64,000 nucleotides of DNA from Streptomyces sp. L2 (GCF_004124325.1 NZ_QBDT01000001.1:1984001-2048000); one strand, 5' to 3'; counted from the first letter of the stretch, positions 24,232-35,136 are shown. The notes: a model not told the origin generated them from the sequence alone. Made by a program: numbers and translations.

Positions 24232-25275
24232 TCAGCCGGCTACTCGGGAGGCGAGCGCGTCGCCGATCTGCGCGGTGCCGCGGGCGAGGCCGCCGGCGCG
24301 CTCGGTGAGGTCGGCGGTGACCGCCTCGTCGATCCGGTCCGCCGCGGCGTCGTAACCGAGGTGGCGCAGCAGCAGGGCGACGGACAGGACCGTGGCCGTG
24401 GGGTCGGCCTTGCCCTGGCCGGCGATGTCCGGGGCCGAGCCGTGGACGGGCTCGAACATGGACGGGAACTCGCGGCCCGGGTTGATGTTGCCGGAGGCCG
24501 CGACGCCGATGCCGCCGGAGACGGCCGCGGCGAGGTCGGTGATGATGTCGCCGAAGAGGTTGTCGGTGACGATGACGTCGAACCGCTCGGGCTGGGTGAC
24601 CAGGTAGATGGTCGCCGCGTCGACGTGCATGTACTCGGTGGTGACCTCGGGGAACTCTGCGGCCACCTTGTTGAAGACGTTCGTCCACAGGTGACCGGCG
24701 AAGGTCAGCACGTTGTTCTTGTGGATCAGCGCGAGCTTCTTGCGGGGGCGGGCCTGGGCGCGGGCGAAGGCGTCCCGGACGACCCGCTCGACGCCGAAGG
24801 CGGTGTTGACGGAGACCTCGGTGGCCACCTCGTGCTCGGTGCCCTTGCGGATGGTGCCGCCGTTGCCGGTGTAGGGGCCCTCGGTGCCCTCGCGGACGAC
24901 GACGAAGTCGATGCTCGGCTCACCGGCGAGCGGGGTGGCGACGCCGGGCAGGAGCTTCGACGGCCGCAGGTTGACGTGGTGGTCGAAGGCGAAGCGGAGC
25001 TTGAGCAGGAAGCCGCGCTCCAGGACGCCGGACGGCACCGACGGGTCGCCGATGGCGCCGAGCAGGATGGCGTCGTGCCGCTTGAGCGCGTCGAGGTCGG
25101 CGTCGGTGAGGGTCTCACCGGTGGCGTGGTACCGCTTGGCGCCGAAGTCGTACTCCTTGGTCTCCAGCTTCACATCCTGCGGCAGGACGGCGGAGAGGAC
25201 CTTCAGACCCTCGGCCACGACCTCCTGGCCGATGCCGTCACCGGGGATCACTGCGAGATTGATGCTGCGAGACAT
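24232..25275 (-). CDS. leuB: 3-isopropylmalate dehydrogenase
   Basis: A 347-residue decarboxylating dehydrogenase of leucine synthesis, turning 3-isopropylmalate into 4-methyl-2-oxopentanoate with NAD+. Landmarks: [18 protein letters not shown] at the N-terminus, [33 protein letters not shown], the metal-binding [19 protein letters not shown]...[20 protein letters not shown], and [18 protein letters not shown] for cofactor binding. The sequence has the short actinobacterial form. It ends at a strong hairpin. The small 43-aa gene upstream is on the same strand but a hairpin lies between them. Confidence 0.95.
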   Translation of the reverse strand: MSRSINLAVIPGDGIGQEVVAEGLKVLSAVLPQDVKLETKEYDFGAKRYHATGETLTDADLDALKRHDAILLGAIGDPSVPSGVLERGFLLKLRFAFDHHVNLRPSKLLPGVATPLAGEPSIDFVVVREGTEGPYTGNGGTIRKGTEHEVATEVSVNTAFGVERVVRDAFARAQARPRKKLALIHKNNVLTFAGHLWTNVFNKVAAEFPEVTTEYMHVDAATIYLVTQPERFDVIVTDNLFGDIITDLAAAVSGGIGVAASGNINPGREFPSMFEPVHGSAPDIAGQGKADPTATVLSVALLLRHLGYDAAADRIDEAVTADLTERAGGLARGTAQIGDALASRVAG

Positions 25276-25309
25276 GCGGGCACCCTACTCTTCGTCCCAG
25301 GTGATGACA

Positions 25310-25336
25310 CGCCCCGTCCGCCATTCGGACGGGGCG
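25310..25336. terminator. Hairpin between the 43-aa gene and leuB
   Basis: CGCCCCGTCCG-CCATT-CGGACGGGGCG, an 11-bp perfect stem with a 5-nt loop, 35 bp after the small gene's stop and 34 bp before the leuB start. It probably ends the small gene's transcript, or lies in the leuB leader if the two are co-transcribed. Confidence 0.65.
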
Positions 25337-25371
25337 CGTTGCCGGCGCGGTGGTCCGGGCCGGCGGCCGGC

Positions 25372-25503
25372 TCAGTGGCCGGTCTCGCCGCCGTTGTCCC
25401 GGCGGTCGAGGGCGCGCTGCAGGGCGGCGGCGGCGTTCTTGCGGTCGGACTCGCTGGTGCGGGACACGTGGCGGACTCGGCGGCGGACGGTCGTCTCGGC
25501 CAT
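25372..25503 (-). CDS. 43-residue conserved-looking small basic protein
   Basis: Begins MAETTVRRRVRHVSRTSESD and ends RRDNGGETGH. It is too short for usual gene callers but has a clear AAGGAG ribosome-binding site about eight bases before its ATG, and codon use with high third-position GC. It is hydrophilic and mostly helical, with no signal or membrane segment, and I recognise no domain. It stands between pruA (same strand, upstream) and leuB (downstream), with hairpins on both sides, so it is probably its own unit. Confidence 0.6.
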   Translation of the reverse strand: MAETTVRRRVRHVSRTSESDRKNAAAALQRALDRRDNGGETGH

Positions 25504-25771
25504 GAGGGATCGACTCCTTCGCAATCACGGAGTGCGGAAAGTTACGAGTCGCCGGAAGGGGCGGGGAGCGCGAGGCCGCAGGGGTTGCCTGCTCGGGGCC
25601 CGGCTCACGACCGCCATTCGCTGGATCGAGCGAGACGTTCGGCTCCTACAAAAGTAAGGGAGCAGGCCGCGCCTGTCTGCACAATTACTCGGACTTCCTA
25701 CTATCTGAGACGGCCGCCTCGGTCACACCCCCCTGAGCTGCGGTTTCAATGAACATGTCCGGGCATGGCAA
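25504..25771. other. Gene-free spacer between pruA terminator and the 43-aa gene
   Basis: Apart from the pruA terminator at its right edge I see no gene, RNA or repeat here. AT-richer patches (CTCCTACAAAAGTAAG near 25644, TACTATCTGAG near 25699) may be promoter parts. TACTAT on the plus strand would face the pruA terminator, but no good -35 precedes it. Confidence 0.4.
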
Positions 25772-25811
25772 CGGGCCGGGAAGCCAGTTTCGGGTCTGGC
25801 TTCCCGGCCCG
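25772..25811. terminator. Strong terminator of putB-pruA
   Basis: CGGGCCGGGAAGCCAG and CTGGCTTCCCGGCCCG form a perfect 16-bp stem with an 8-nt loop, 20 bp past the pruA stop. The stem works on either strand. Confidence 0.85.
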
Positions 25812-25831
25812 CGTCGGTGGGGGCCCTGCGG

Positions 25832-27463
<1,632 letters not shown>

Positions 27464-27521
27464 GTGATCCGAACTCCTTGTACGTGAGCGGGTGTCGGGG
27501 CTTGGGGCGTGCGGGGGGGGC

Positions 27522-28502
27522 TCAGCCCTTGCTGAGCATGCTGCGGACGAAGAACCGCAGGTTGGCCGGCTTCTCGGCGAGGCGCCGCATGAAGTAGCCG
27601 TACCAGTCGGTGCCGTAGGCCGTGTAGACGCGCATGCGGTGGCCCTCGGCGGCCAGCCGCAGGTGCTCGTCACTGCGGATGCCGTACAGCATCTGGAACT
27701 CGTACTCGTCGAGCTTGCGTCCGGCCTGGTGGGCCAGTTCCTGGCCGATGGAGATCAGGCGCGGGTCGTGGGACCCGATCATCGGGTAGCCCTCGCCCTC
27801 CATCAGGATGCGCAGGACACGGACGTACGCCTTGTCGATCTCGTGCTTCTGCTGGAGGGCGACCTCGGCGGGCTCCTTGTAGGCGCCCTTCACCAGGCGC
27901 ACCCGGCTGCCGGCGGCGGCGAGGCGGCGGGCGTCGGCCTCGGTGCGGAAGAGGTAGGCCTGGATGACGCAGCCGGTCTCCGGATGGGTCTTCCGCAGCT
28001 CCTCGTGGATGGCGAACATCGAGTCGAGGGTGGTGTGGTCCTCGGCGTCCAGCGTCACGGTCGTACCGATGGCCGCGGCGGCCTCGACGACCGGCCGGAC
28101 GTTGGCGAGGGCCAGCTCGTGCCCGCCCTGGAATGCGGGGGCGGGCCCGGAGGGCCCTCGGTTGAGGGCGGTGGTGGGAGACGGGAGGGCCTGGCCGAAC
28201 ATGGAGAGCTTGACCGACATCTCGACCTTCTCGCCGAGCCCCAGCTCCTTGAGGTGGTCGATCAGCGCGAGGTAGGCGTCGCGGGCGGCGGCGGCCTGCT
28301 CGGGGGTGGTGATGTCCTCGCCGACCACGTCCATGGTCAGTTCGAGCCCCTTGGCCGTCATCTCCCTGACGATCGGCACGATGTCGTCGACGGACTCGCC
28401 CGGGATGAACCGGTCGACGACCTGCTTGGTCACCGGGGCCGCCGAGATCAGGCGACGCATCCGGTCGCTGCGCGACGCGGCGAGAATCACGGGACCCAGC
28501 AC
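27522..28502 (-). CDS. putB: Proline dehydrogenase
   Basis: A 326-residue FAD-dependent monofunctional ProDH, oxidising proline to P5C. The barrel motifs [62 protein letters not shown] and [12 protein letters not shown] are intact, as is the C-terminal [19 protein letters not shown]. About 18 residues ([18 protein letters not shown]) are inserted between GQAL and [13 protein letters not shown], where relatives I know run straight through. GTG 28502 follows GGAGGT closely; a TTG at 28520 is the alternative. It is the first gene of the putB-pruA operon, divergent from a PucR-type regulator. Confidence 0.92.
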   Translation of the reverse strand: MLGPVILAASRSDRMRRLISAAPVTKQVVDRFIPGESVDDIVPIVREMTAKGLELTMDVVGEDITTPEQAAAARDAYLALIDHLKELGLGEKVEMSVKLSMFGQALPSPTTALNRGPSGPAPAFQGGHELALANVRPVVEAAAAIGTTVTLDAEDHTTLDSMFAIHEELRKTHPETGCVIQAYLFRTEADARRLAAAGSRVRLVKGAYKEPAEVALQQKHEIDKAYVRVLRILMEGEGYPMIGSHDPRLISIGQELAHQAGRKLDEYEFQMLYGIRSDEHLRLAAEGHRMRVYTAYGTDWYGYFMRRLAEKPANLRFFVRSMLSKG

Positions 28503-28606
28503 GGGCACCTCCACAGACAAGCACCAATTCGGCCGTCATCCCACGATTCGGGTACGGCACGGAGAACCACGGTGAAACCTATGGATCTCTCCGATCGTGG
28601 GCCATC

Positions 28607-28616
28607 GACAGCTGTC
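28607..28616. promoter_or_regulatory. GACAGCTGTC palindrome in the putB/regulator spacer
   Basis: A perfect 10-bp palindrome about midway between the divergent putB and PucR-type genes. It could be a binding site for the regulator, but a palindrome this short may be chance. Confidence 0.3.
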
Positions 28617-28783
28617 ACGCATCCGCGCCCGGGATCTCAGACAGATGTATGAAGGCGGCCGTGAGATGCGGAAGAATGGGGCTCGTGGCGGCTGACGCTG
28701 CGCCATTCCGGGGGGCGACCCCCGGGCCCCCGGCAGAAGAGCCGCCTGCCGACCGCGACCAGCACCGAGACACCGGGGCGACT

Positions 28784-29959
28784 GTGACCAAGAGCGAGCC
28801 TTACCGGGGCGATTACCAGGAGCTGGTGGACGAGGTCTCGGAGCTGCTGGGGGTGCCGGCGACCCTGGAGAACCGTGACTTCGGGCTGATCGCCTTCGCC
28901 GGGTACGACCCGGAGGGCGACCTCGACCCCTCGGCGCTGGACCCGGTCCGCACCCGCTCGATCCTGACCCGGCGCTCCACGGCGGCCGTGCGGCACTGGT
29001 TCGAGGGATTCGGCATCACACGCGCCACGGGCCCGGTACGGATCCCGCCGACGCCGGAGGCCGGCGTGTACCGGGGCCGCATCTGCCTTCCGGTACGGCA
29101 CCGGGGGGTCGTCCTCGGCTACGTCTGGCTCCTGGACAGCGACCCCGGCCCGACGGACGCCCAGCTGGCCGACGCCATGGGGGTGACCGGGCGGATCGGT
29201 GCGCTGCTCGCGGACGAGGCACAGGCGGGGGCGGACCTGAGCCGGGAACTGCGGGCGGTGCTGACGGCCGAGCGGGGCTGGCAGCGGGACATGGCGGTGG
29301 CGGAGTTCCGCACCGCCCTCGGACCCCGCGCGGACGGCCCCCACACCCTGGTCTGCGTGGCCCCCTGGCCCTCAGCCGACCCGGACGACGCCCCGTCCCC
29401 GCGCACGGTCCCGCACACCACGGCGCTGTGCACGGTCCCGTGGGGAGCGACGGCGCACAGCCTCGCGGCCCTGGTACGACTCCGGACCACGGACGTGACG
29501 ACCCCGGCCCTCACGGCGGCCGCACGCCTGCTGCGGGAGGCGGAACGGGCCCCGGCCGCAGGCGTCGGCGAGCCCCGGACCGGCCTGGCCGACCTGGGCG
29601 CCACCTGGCAGGAGGCGTCGGCGGCCGCACGCGCGGCCCTGGCCGAGCCGAGGCTGGGCCCGGTCGCCGAGTGGTCCCGAATCGGCCCGTACCGACTCCT
29701 GACGGCCCTCCCCCCGGAGTCCGCCCACGACCCGGCGGTCGCCCCCCTCCTCACCCCCGCCCACCGGGAGCTGGCCCGCACGGCGGAGGTCTACCTGGAC
29801 TGCGCGGGCCAGGCAGGCCGCACGGCAGCGGAGCTCGGCATCCACCGGCAGACCCTGTACTACCGCCTCTCCCGGGTCGAGCAGCTCACCGGCCTCGACC
29901 TCGACGACGGCGAAGACCGCCTCCTCCTCCACATGGCCCTCAAGGTGGCCCGGCTCTGA
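28784..29959 (+). CDS. PucR/CdaR-type transcriptional activator, probably of proline catabolism
   Basis: A 391-residue regulator. The C-terminal PucR helix-turn-helix is clear: [59 protein letters not shown]. The N-terminal half ([30 protein letters not shown]) resembles the GAF-like sensing part of PutR-type proteins, and an atypical middle domain joins them. Divergence from putB-pruA supports control of that operon in response to proline. I favour GTG 28784 ([14 protein letters not shown]); an in-frame ATG at 28649 would add 45 low-complexity residues. Confidence 0.8.
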   Translation: MTKSEPYRGDYQELVDEVSELLGVPATLENRDFGLIAFAGYDPEGDLDPSALDPVRTRSILTRRSTAAVRHWFEGFGITRATGPVRIPPTPEAGVYRGRICLPVRHRGVVLGYVWLLDSDPGPTDAQLADAMGVTGRIGALLADEAQAGADLSRELRAVLTAERGWQRDMAVAEFRTALGPRADGPHTLVCVAPWPSADPDDAPSPRTVPHTTALCTVPWGATAHSLAALVRLRTTDVTTPALTAAARLLREAERAPAAGVGEPRTGLADLGATWQEASAAARAALAEPRLGPVAEWSRIGPYRLLTALPPESAHDPAVAPLLTPAHRELARTAEVYLDCAGQAGRTAAELGIHRQTLYYRLSRVEQLTGLDLDDGEDRLLLHMALKVARL

Positions 29960-30012
29960 GCATCGCGAGCGGGACTCGGCGGCACCGGCCTGATCGGCCT
30001 CACCGAGGAGCG

Positions 30013-30225
30013 CTACAACCTCCCGGCCCAGCCCGACCCGGCGACGACGTGAGCGATGAACGCCGCCCAGGCACGGGAGGGGACGAGGAGCGCGGGTCCG
30101 CCGGGATTTTTGGAGTCCCGGACGGCCAGGTGGGGGGGGAGAGGGGTTGCTTCTATGCGGTTCTGGCCGGCGGAGTCGCTGTAGGAGGACTTGAACCAGG
30201 CGCGCTCCGTGTCCTCTGGAGGCAG
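30013..30225 (-). pseudogene. DUF397 gene remnant lacking a start codon
   Basis: The frame encodes ERAWFKSSYSDSAGQNRIEA and VRDSKNPGGPALLVPSRAWAAFIA, the hallmark of DUF397, small proteins usually paired with an XRE regulator in streptomycetes. No ATG, GTG or TTG lies in frame near the expected N-terminus; the frame runs on into the antisense of the neighbouring ATP-binding gene. No XRE partner is present. It probably lost its 5' end when the region was rearranged. Confidence 0.6.
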
Positions 30226-30717
30226 GTGAGTTACCCCATGACGGCTCGCAGCGTCTCCCTCGCCCGGGTGCACGTCCGGCGCCGCCTCACGCTCTGGAGC
30301 TGGGCCGGGGACGTGGCGGACGCCGTACTCGTGACCTCCGAACTGGTCGCCAACGCGGTGGTGCACGGAAAGGTGCCTGGCCATGACGTGTGGCTGCGGC
30401 TGGCCGAGTTGGAGTCGGGGGCCCTCGTCGTGGACGTGTCGGACCCGGTACGAGCCCTCCCCCGGCCGGCCGAGGAGGGCACCGGAGGCGAACGGGGCCG
30501 GGGGCTCCTGGTGGTGGCCCCACGGCAACCTCACAACGCCGGCGCACTCACCCAACCCGTCTCGGCACGGTCGTCGGTACCGGGTACACCGTCCACCCCG
30601 CCGGAGCCGTCTCGCCGAGCCAGGTCGCCAGCAACGCCTCGGTGGCCGGGTACAGGGGCGTCGGCGGAGTCTCCGGATGCACCCAGCGCCACTCGGCGAA
30701 GACGTCCGGTTCGGTGA
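30226..30717 (+). pseudogene. Truncated RsbW-type ATP-binding (HATPase) regulator gene
   Basis: The first ~90 residues match Streptomyces anti-sigma-like ATPases: PMTARSVSLARVHVRRRLTLW, the N-box VLVTSELVANAVVHGKVPGHD, VVDVSDPV and the glycine-rich ERGRGLLVV. After this the usual end (a tryptophan-rich stretch then GKTVRA) is missing and the frame runs into unrelated Ser/Pro/Arg-rich sequence antisense to the NUDIX gene. GGAGG precedes the GTG at 30226. Truncated, probably inactive. Confidence 0.6.
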
Positions 30718-31012
30718 GGGCCGCTTCGAGGGGGCCGTCGGTGTGGGCCACCACGCAGCCCGTGACCGAGGTGTCGGGGACGTCCGTGCGCAGGGTCACC
30801 GCGAAGGCGCGGATCTCGGGCAACCGGTCCCGGGGGATGCCGGTCTCCTCCTCCACCTCCCGCAGCGCGGCCTCCTCGAACGTCTCCCCCGGCTCCACGT
30901 GACCACCCGGGAGACACCAGGTCGGCGTCTCGCCGCGCTTGATCCGCCTGCCGATCAGGATGCGTCCGTCGGGGCCGATCAGCAGCACCCCTACTCCGAC
31001 GGTCGACGTCAT
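30548..31012 (-). CDS. NUDIX hydrolase
   Basis: A 154-residue NUDIX protein with the complete box GGHVEPGETFEEAALREVEEETGI (Gx5Ex7REUxEExGU). The N-terminal strand MTSTVGVGVLLIGPDGRILIGRR and the ETPTWCLPGGHV turn are typical of small MutT-like enzymes hydrolysing nucleoside diphosphate derivatives; substrate unknown. The start overlaps the stop of the tetR gene upstream by 4 bp (ATGA), so the two are co-translated. Confidence 0.88.
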   Translation of the reverse strand: MTSTVGVGVLLIGPDGRILIGRRIKRGETPTWCLPGGHVEPGETFEEAALREVEEETGIPRDRLPEIRAFAVTLRTDVPDTSVTGCVVAHTDGPLEAALTEPDVFAEWRWVHPETPPTPLYPATEALLATWLGETAPAGWTVYPVPTTVPRRVG

Positions 31013-31593
31013 GCGCGGGCCACCCCCTCCACCACCCGGCGCAGACCCTCGGTCAGGACCTCGCCGTCCGGGGCGGTCTTCGGATCGAACGTCCACAACG
31101 TGATCAGCCCGGTCATCAGGACCGTGTAGAAGCTGCCGAGCGTGTCGACGACGTCCTCGGGGATGTCCTCTTCGGGCGTGTCCGTCATGAGGGCGACGAA
31201 GCCGCGGGACCCCTCCCGCTGGGCCCGCGCCAGATGGTCCCGCACCTCGGGCAACTGGTCGCCCATGACGGCGATCTCCGCGCTGAGCCGCCACATCGAG
31301 TGGGGCTCGCGCATGGTGGTGACAACGTTGGACCACACCTGCCGGAAGCGCTCCAGTGAGCCCGGCGCGGCGGTGAGCCCCGCGTCCGCTCCCCCGGCGA
31401 ACGCCTCGGACATCTCCTCCACCAGCGCCACGTACGCCTGCGCGAGCAGCGCGTCCTTGGAGCCGTAGTGGTAGCCGATGGAGGCCAGGTTGGTGCCGGA
31501 CTCCTTCACGATGTCGCGCGCCGTCGTCCGCGCGAACCCCTTCTCCAGCAGGCAGCGCTTCGCGCCGTCGAGCAGATCCTCACGGTGTCCCAT
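31009..31593 (-). CDS. TetR family regulator, likely repressor of the adjacent MFS exporter
   Basis: A 194-residue TetR protein: the helix-turn-helix LLDGAKRCLLEKGFARTTARDIVKESGTNLASIGYHYGSKDALLAQAY (about 7-54) is textbook. The larger C-terminal part is a ligand domain. It is divergent from the DHA2-type exporter, and three related palindromic sites lie in the short spacer between them, the classical arrangement of a drug-sensing repressor with its pump. It is translationally coupled to the NUDIX gene. The ligand is unknown. Confidence 0.88.
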   Translation of the reverse strand: MGHREDLLDGAKRCLLEKGFARTTARDIVKESGTNLASIGYHYGSKDALLAQAYVALVEEMSEAFAGGADAGLTAAPGSLERFRQVWSNVVTTMREPHSMWRLSAEIAVMGDQLPEVRDHLARAQREGSRGFVALMTDTPEEDIPEDVVDTLGSFYTVLMTGLITLWTFDPKTAPDGEVLTEGLRRVVEGVARA

Positions 31594-31619
31594 GCCTCGC
31601 AGCCTACCCCTCGATCCAT

Positions 31620-31679
31620 ACGAGCGTCTTAGACGAGTGGCCTATACATTCGTTCTAGACAAGCGTTTAAGACGCTCGT
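31620..31679. promoter_or_regulatory. Multiple palindromic operators between tetR and MFS gene
   Basis: CGTCTTAGACG (31625-31635), a TTCTAGAC-containing site around 31651-31663 and CGTTTAAGACG (31664-31674) are alike. In addition ACGAGCGTCTT (31620-31630) is repeated inverted as AAGACGCTCGT (31669-31679). The AT-rich TATACAT at 31643-31649 may be a -10. The pattern fits several bound TetR dimers. Confidence 0.7.
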
Positions 31680-31691
31680 ATATTCCTTGGC

Positions 31692-33248
31692 ATGACCAAC
31701 CCGACGAGCACCGCCCCGAGCACACCCACCACCGCACGCGCCACACCCGCCACCGCCACCCCCACCCGCGCCGGACGGCGTGAGTGGACCGCGCTCGGTG
31801 TGCTGATGCTTCCCCTGCTCCTGGTCTCGATGGACGTCTCCGTCCTGTACTTCGCGACCCCGGCGATCAGCGCCGACCTGCGCCCCAGCGGCACCCAGCA
31901 GCTGTGGATCTACGACATCTACGGCTTCGTCCTGGCCGGCCTGCTGATGACGATGGGCTCGCTCGGCGACCGGATCGGCCGCCGCAGGCTCCTCCTGATG
32001 GGCGCCGCGGCCTTCGGCGGGGCGTCCCTGCTCGCGGCCTACGCCGACAGCGCCGGGACCCTCATCGCGGCCCGCGCGGTCCTCGGGATCGGCGGCGCCA
32101 CGCTGATGCCGTCGACGATGGCCCTGCTGCGCACGATGTTCACCGACCCCGGCCAGCGCGCGAAGGCGATCGGGCTGTGGTCCGGGGTGATGACGGGCGG
32201 CATCGCGCTCGGCTCGGTGATGAGCGGCGTCCTGGTCGAGCACTTCTGGTGGGGCTCGGTGTTCCTGGTCAACCTGCCGGCGATGCTGCTCCTGCTGGTC
32301 CTCGGCCCGGTCCTGCTGCCGGAGTCCCGCAGCGCCGACCCCGGCCGGTTCGACTGGGTGAGCGTGCCGCTGTCGATGGCCGCCGTACTGCCCGTGATCT
32401 ACGGCCTGAAGGAGATCCCCTCCGAGGGCTGGCACCCGCTGTACGTCGTCTCGGTGACCGTCGGCCTGCTGTTCGCGGCGCTGTTCGTGCACCGGCAGCG
32501 CACCGCCGCCTCCCCGCTGATCCCGCCGGCGCTGCTGAAGGGCCGCGGCTTCACCCCGGCGCTGGTGCTGACCCTGGTCTCCGCGTTCGGCATGATGGGC
32601 TCGGCGATCTTCACGACGCAGTACCTGCAGTCGGTCCTCGGCAAGAGCCCGCTGCAGGCGGCGCTGTGGAGTCTGCTGCCGTCGGTACTCATCGGCGTCG
32701 CCGGTCCGGTGGCCACCGTCCTCGTCCAGCGGGGCGCCAACCGCGGCTATGTGGTGGCCGCCGGCTTCGCCGTCACCGCCGCGGGGTACGCGCTGCTCGC
32801 CTTCGCGGGCACCGACTCGCTCTGGCTGGTCCTGGCCGCCGCCGGCATCCTCGCCTGCGGCGTGGTGATGGTGATGTCCCAGCTGACCGACCTCGCCATG
32901 AGCACCGCCCCGGTGGAGCGGGCGGGCACGGCGTCCTCCCTGCTGGAGACCGCCACGGAGTTCGGCGGCGCGCTCGGCATGGCGGTGCTGGGGTCCGTCG
33001 GAACCGCCCTCTACCGCCACGGGATGCCGGCCTCGGCGCCCGCCCCGGCCCGGGAGACACTGGGCGGCGCCCTGACGACGGCGGCCCACCTGCCCGGCCG
33101 GGCCGGTGAGTCCCTCCTCTCCACGGCCCGGGAGGCGTTCACGAGCGGGATGCAGGGGGCGGCGACCGCGGGTGCGGTGCTGCTGGCGCTGGCCGCGGGC
33201 GGAGCGGCGGTGAGCCTGCGCCGGATCGAGGTCACCGACGACAAGTAG
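31692..33248 (+). CDS. DHA2-family (EmrB/QacA) drug efflux MFS transporter
   Basis: A 518-residue membrane protein with about 14 transmembrane helices. Motif A is GSLGDRIGRRRLLLMGAAAFG after helix 2-3; the first helix carries LLVSMDVSVLYFATPAISADL, typical of the DHA2 drug:H+ antiporters. The N-terminal ~35 residues are Thr/Ala/Pro-rich and soluble. It probably exports a toxic compound under control of the divergent TetR protein. The gene ends at a very strong bidirectional terminator. Confidence 0.9.
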   Translation: MTNPTSTAPSTPTTARATPATATPTRAGRREWTALGVLMLPLLLVSMDVSVLYFATPAISADLRPSGTQQLWIYDIYGFVLAGLLMTMGSLGDRIGRRRLLLMGAAAFGGASLLAAYADSAGTLIAARAVLGIGGATLMPSTMALLRTMFTDPGQRAKAIGLWSGVMTGGIALGSVMSGVLVEHFWWGSVFLVNLPAMLLLLVLGPVLLPESRSADPGRFDWVSVPLSMAAVLPVIYGLKEIPSEGWHPLYVVSVTVGLLFAALFVHRQRTAASPLIPPALLKGRGFTPALVLTLVSAFGMMGSAIFTTQYLQSVLGKSPLQAALWSLLPSVLIGVAGPVATVLVQRGANRGYVVAAGFAVTAAGYALLAFAGTDSLWLVLAAAGILACGVVMVMSQLTDLAMSTAPVERAGTASSLLETATEFGGALGMAVLGSVGTALYRHGMPASAPAPARETLGGALTTAAHLPGRAGESLLSTAREAFTSGMQGAATAGAVLLALAAGGAAVSLRRIEVTDDK

Positions 33249-33256
33249 GGCACGGG

Positions 33257-33312
33257 CACGAGAGAACGCCGGGCGGGCTGACCTTCGTCAGCCCGCCCGG
33301 CGTTCTCTCGTG
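33257..33312. terminator. 25-bp perfect hairpin between MFS gene and serA
   Basis: CACGAGAGAACGCCGGGCGG (33257 on) continues to a full 25-bp arm that pairs exactly with 33288-33312, loop CCTTCG. It lies between convergent genes and should terminate both transcripts. One of the strongest hairpins in the window. Confidence 0.9.
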
Positions 33313-33319
33313 AGGGAAC

Positions 33320-34909
33320 TCAGACCAGGTTCACCGACCGGGCGGAGGTCGCCCCGATCTCGGCGGCCAGCTCGCCCAGCACACCCGACGCGACCGTGTC
33401 GTCGACGGTCAGGACGGCCAGCGCCTCCCCGCCGACCGTCGCGCGGGCGACCTGCATGCCGGCGATGTTGATGCCCGCCTCGCCGAGGATGCGGCCGACG
33501 GTGCCGACGACACCGGGGCGGTCCTCGTAGCGCAGGACGACCATGTGGTCGGCGAGGGCGAGGTCGACGTCGTACTCGCCGACGGCGACGATCTTCTGGA
33601 CGTGCTTCGGGCCGGCCAGCGTGCCGGAGACCGAGATCTCCTCGCCGGTGCCGAGCGTGCCGCGCACGGTGACGACGTTGCGGTGGTCGGCCGACTCGGA
33701 GCTGGTGGTCAGCCGGACCTCGACGCCGCGCTCCTGGGCGAACAGGGGGGCGTTGACGTACGACACCGTCTCGTCGACGACGTCCTCGAACACGCCCTTG
33801 AGCGCGGACAGTTCGAGCACCTTGACGTCGTGCTGGGTGATCTCGCCGTACACCTCGACGTCGAGGCGGACCGCGACCTCGCCGGCGAGCGCGGTGAAGA
33901 TGCGGCCGAGGCGCTCGGCGAGCGGCAGGCCGGGCTTGACGTCCTCGGCGATGACTCCGCCCTGCACGTTCACCGCGTCCGGGACCAGCTCGCCGGCGAG
34001 GGCGAGGCGCACCGAGCGGGCGACGGCGATGCCGGCCTTCTCCTGGGCCTCGTCGGTGGACGCGCCGAGGTGCGGGGTGCACACGACCTGGTCCAGCTCG
34101 AACAGCGGGGAGTCGGTGCAGGGTTCCTTCGCGTACACGTCGAGGCCGGCGCCGGCGACGCGGCCCTCCTTCAGCGCCGCGTACAGCGCCTCCTCGTCGA
34201 CGATGCCGCCGCGCGCGGCGTTGACGATGCGGACGCTCGGCTTGACCTTGCGCAGCGCCTCGTCACCGATGAGGCCGAGGGTCTCGGGGGTCTTGGGCAG
34301 GTGGACGGTGATGAAGTCGGAGACTTCCAGCAGCTCGTCCAGCGAGAGGACCTTCACGCCCATCTGGGCGGCGCGCGCGGGCTGCACGTAGGGGTCGTAG
34401 GCGACGACCTTCATGCCGAAGGCCGACATGCGCTGGGCGACCAGCGCGCCGATGCGGCCGAGGCCGACGACGCCGAGGGTCTTCTCGGCCAGCTCCACGC
34501 CGGTGTACTTGCTGCGCTTCCACTCGCCGTTCTTCAGGGCCGAGTTGGCCTGCGGGATGTTGCGGGCGGAGGCGAGCAGGAGGCCGCAGGCGAGTTCTGC
34601 GGCGGTGACGATGTTGGAGGTGGGCGCGTTGACCACCATCACGCCGGCCTTGGTGGAGGCGGAGACGTCCACGTTGTCCAGGCCGACACCGGCGCGGGCG
34701 ACGACCTTGAGCTTCTTCGCGGCGGCGATGGCCTCGGCGTCGACCTTGGTGGCGGACCGGATCAGGATCGCGTCGACGTCGGCGATGGCGGGGAGCAGCT
34801 CGGTCCGGTCGGCACCGTTGCAGTGCCGGATCTCGAAGTCGGGTCCCAGGGCGTCGACGGTGGCGGGCGACAGCTCTTCAGCGATGAGTACGACGGGTTT
34901 CGAGCTCAC
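33320..34909 (-). CDS. serA: D-3-phosphoglycerate dehydrogenase
   Basis: A 529-residue enzyme of serine synthesis. Substrate and NAD domains come first: AGVGLDNVDVSASTKAGV, GLGRIGALVAQRM for NAD binding, the catalytic Arg in VNAARGGIVDE and His in CTPHLGASTDEAQEKAG. These are followed by the long-type intervening (ASB) domain and a C-terminal ACT domain (VLRYEDRPGVVGTVGRILGEAGINIAGMQVAR), which binds serine for feedback control. GTG 34909 has GAGGA six bases upstream. The gene is on the same strand as ilvC and follows it, but a hairpin separates them. Confidence 0.95.
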   Translation of the reverse strand: MSSKPVVLIAEELSPATVDALGPDFEIRHCNGADRTELLPAIADVDAILIRSATKVDAEAIAAAKKLKVVARAGVGLDNVDVSASTKAGVMVVNAPTSNIVTAAELACGLLLASARNIPQANSALKNGEWKRSKYTGVELAEKTLGVVGLGRIGALVAQRMSAFGMKVVAYDPYVQPARAAQMGVKVLSLDELLEVSDFITVHLPKTPETLGLIGDEALRKVKPSVRIVNAARGGIVDEEALYAALKEGRVAGAGLDVYAKEPCTDSPLFELDQVVCTPHLGASTDEAQEKAGIAVARSVRLALAGELVPDAVNVQGGVIAEDVKPGLPLAERLGRIFTALAGEVAVRLDVEVYGEITQHDVKVLELSALKGVFEDVVDETVSYVNAPLFAQERGVEVRLTTSSESADHRNVVTVRGTLGTGEEISVSGTLAGPKHVQKIVAVGEYDVDLALADHMVVLRYEDRPGVVGTVGRILGEAGINIAGMQVARATVGGEALAVLTVDDTVASGVLGELAAEIGATSARSVNLV

Positions 34910-35107
34910 GTGAGTCCTCACAAGTCCAGTGCGGACGGCCGTCCCGACGGCCGATGGCGGTGGAGGGGCTAGCCGCGGAGACGCACGACGCTGTGGGCCT
35001 GACGCGTTTGTTGTTCAGCAGTCTAGTAGCGCCGCGGCCGACGGTTTGCGCCGCTGCGGAAGGATCACTCGTCCGTGGCTGGACGAGGTGGACAACAGGT
35101 GGACGAA

Positions 35108-35136
35108 GGGGGCCGGAGCAGTCTGCCCCGGCCCCC
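35108..35136 (-). terminator. Hairpin after ilvC
   Basis: GGGGGCCGG and CCGGCCCCC (9-bp stem, 11-nt loop) begin 12 bp after the ilvC stop. It should end the ilvBNC transcript before serA. Confidence 0.75.

Noticed and set aside
25640..25811. A small RNA running from TACTAT near 25699 into the terminator at 25772-25811
   Set aside because: The -10 lacks a matching -35 and the terminator is fully explained by pruA.
29960..30012. Fragment GGTGLIGLTEER resembling the end of a histidine kinase ATPase domain
   Set aside because: Too short (about a dozen residues) and directly after a stop codon; may be chance.
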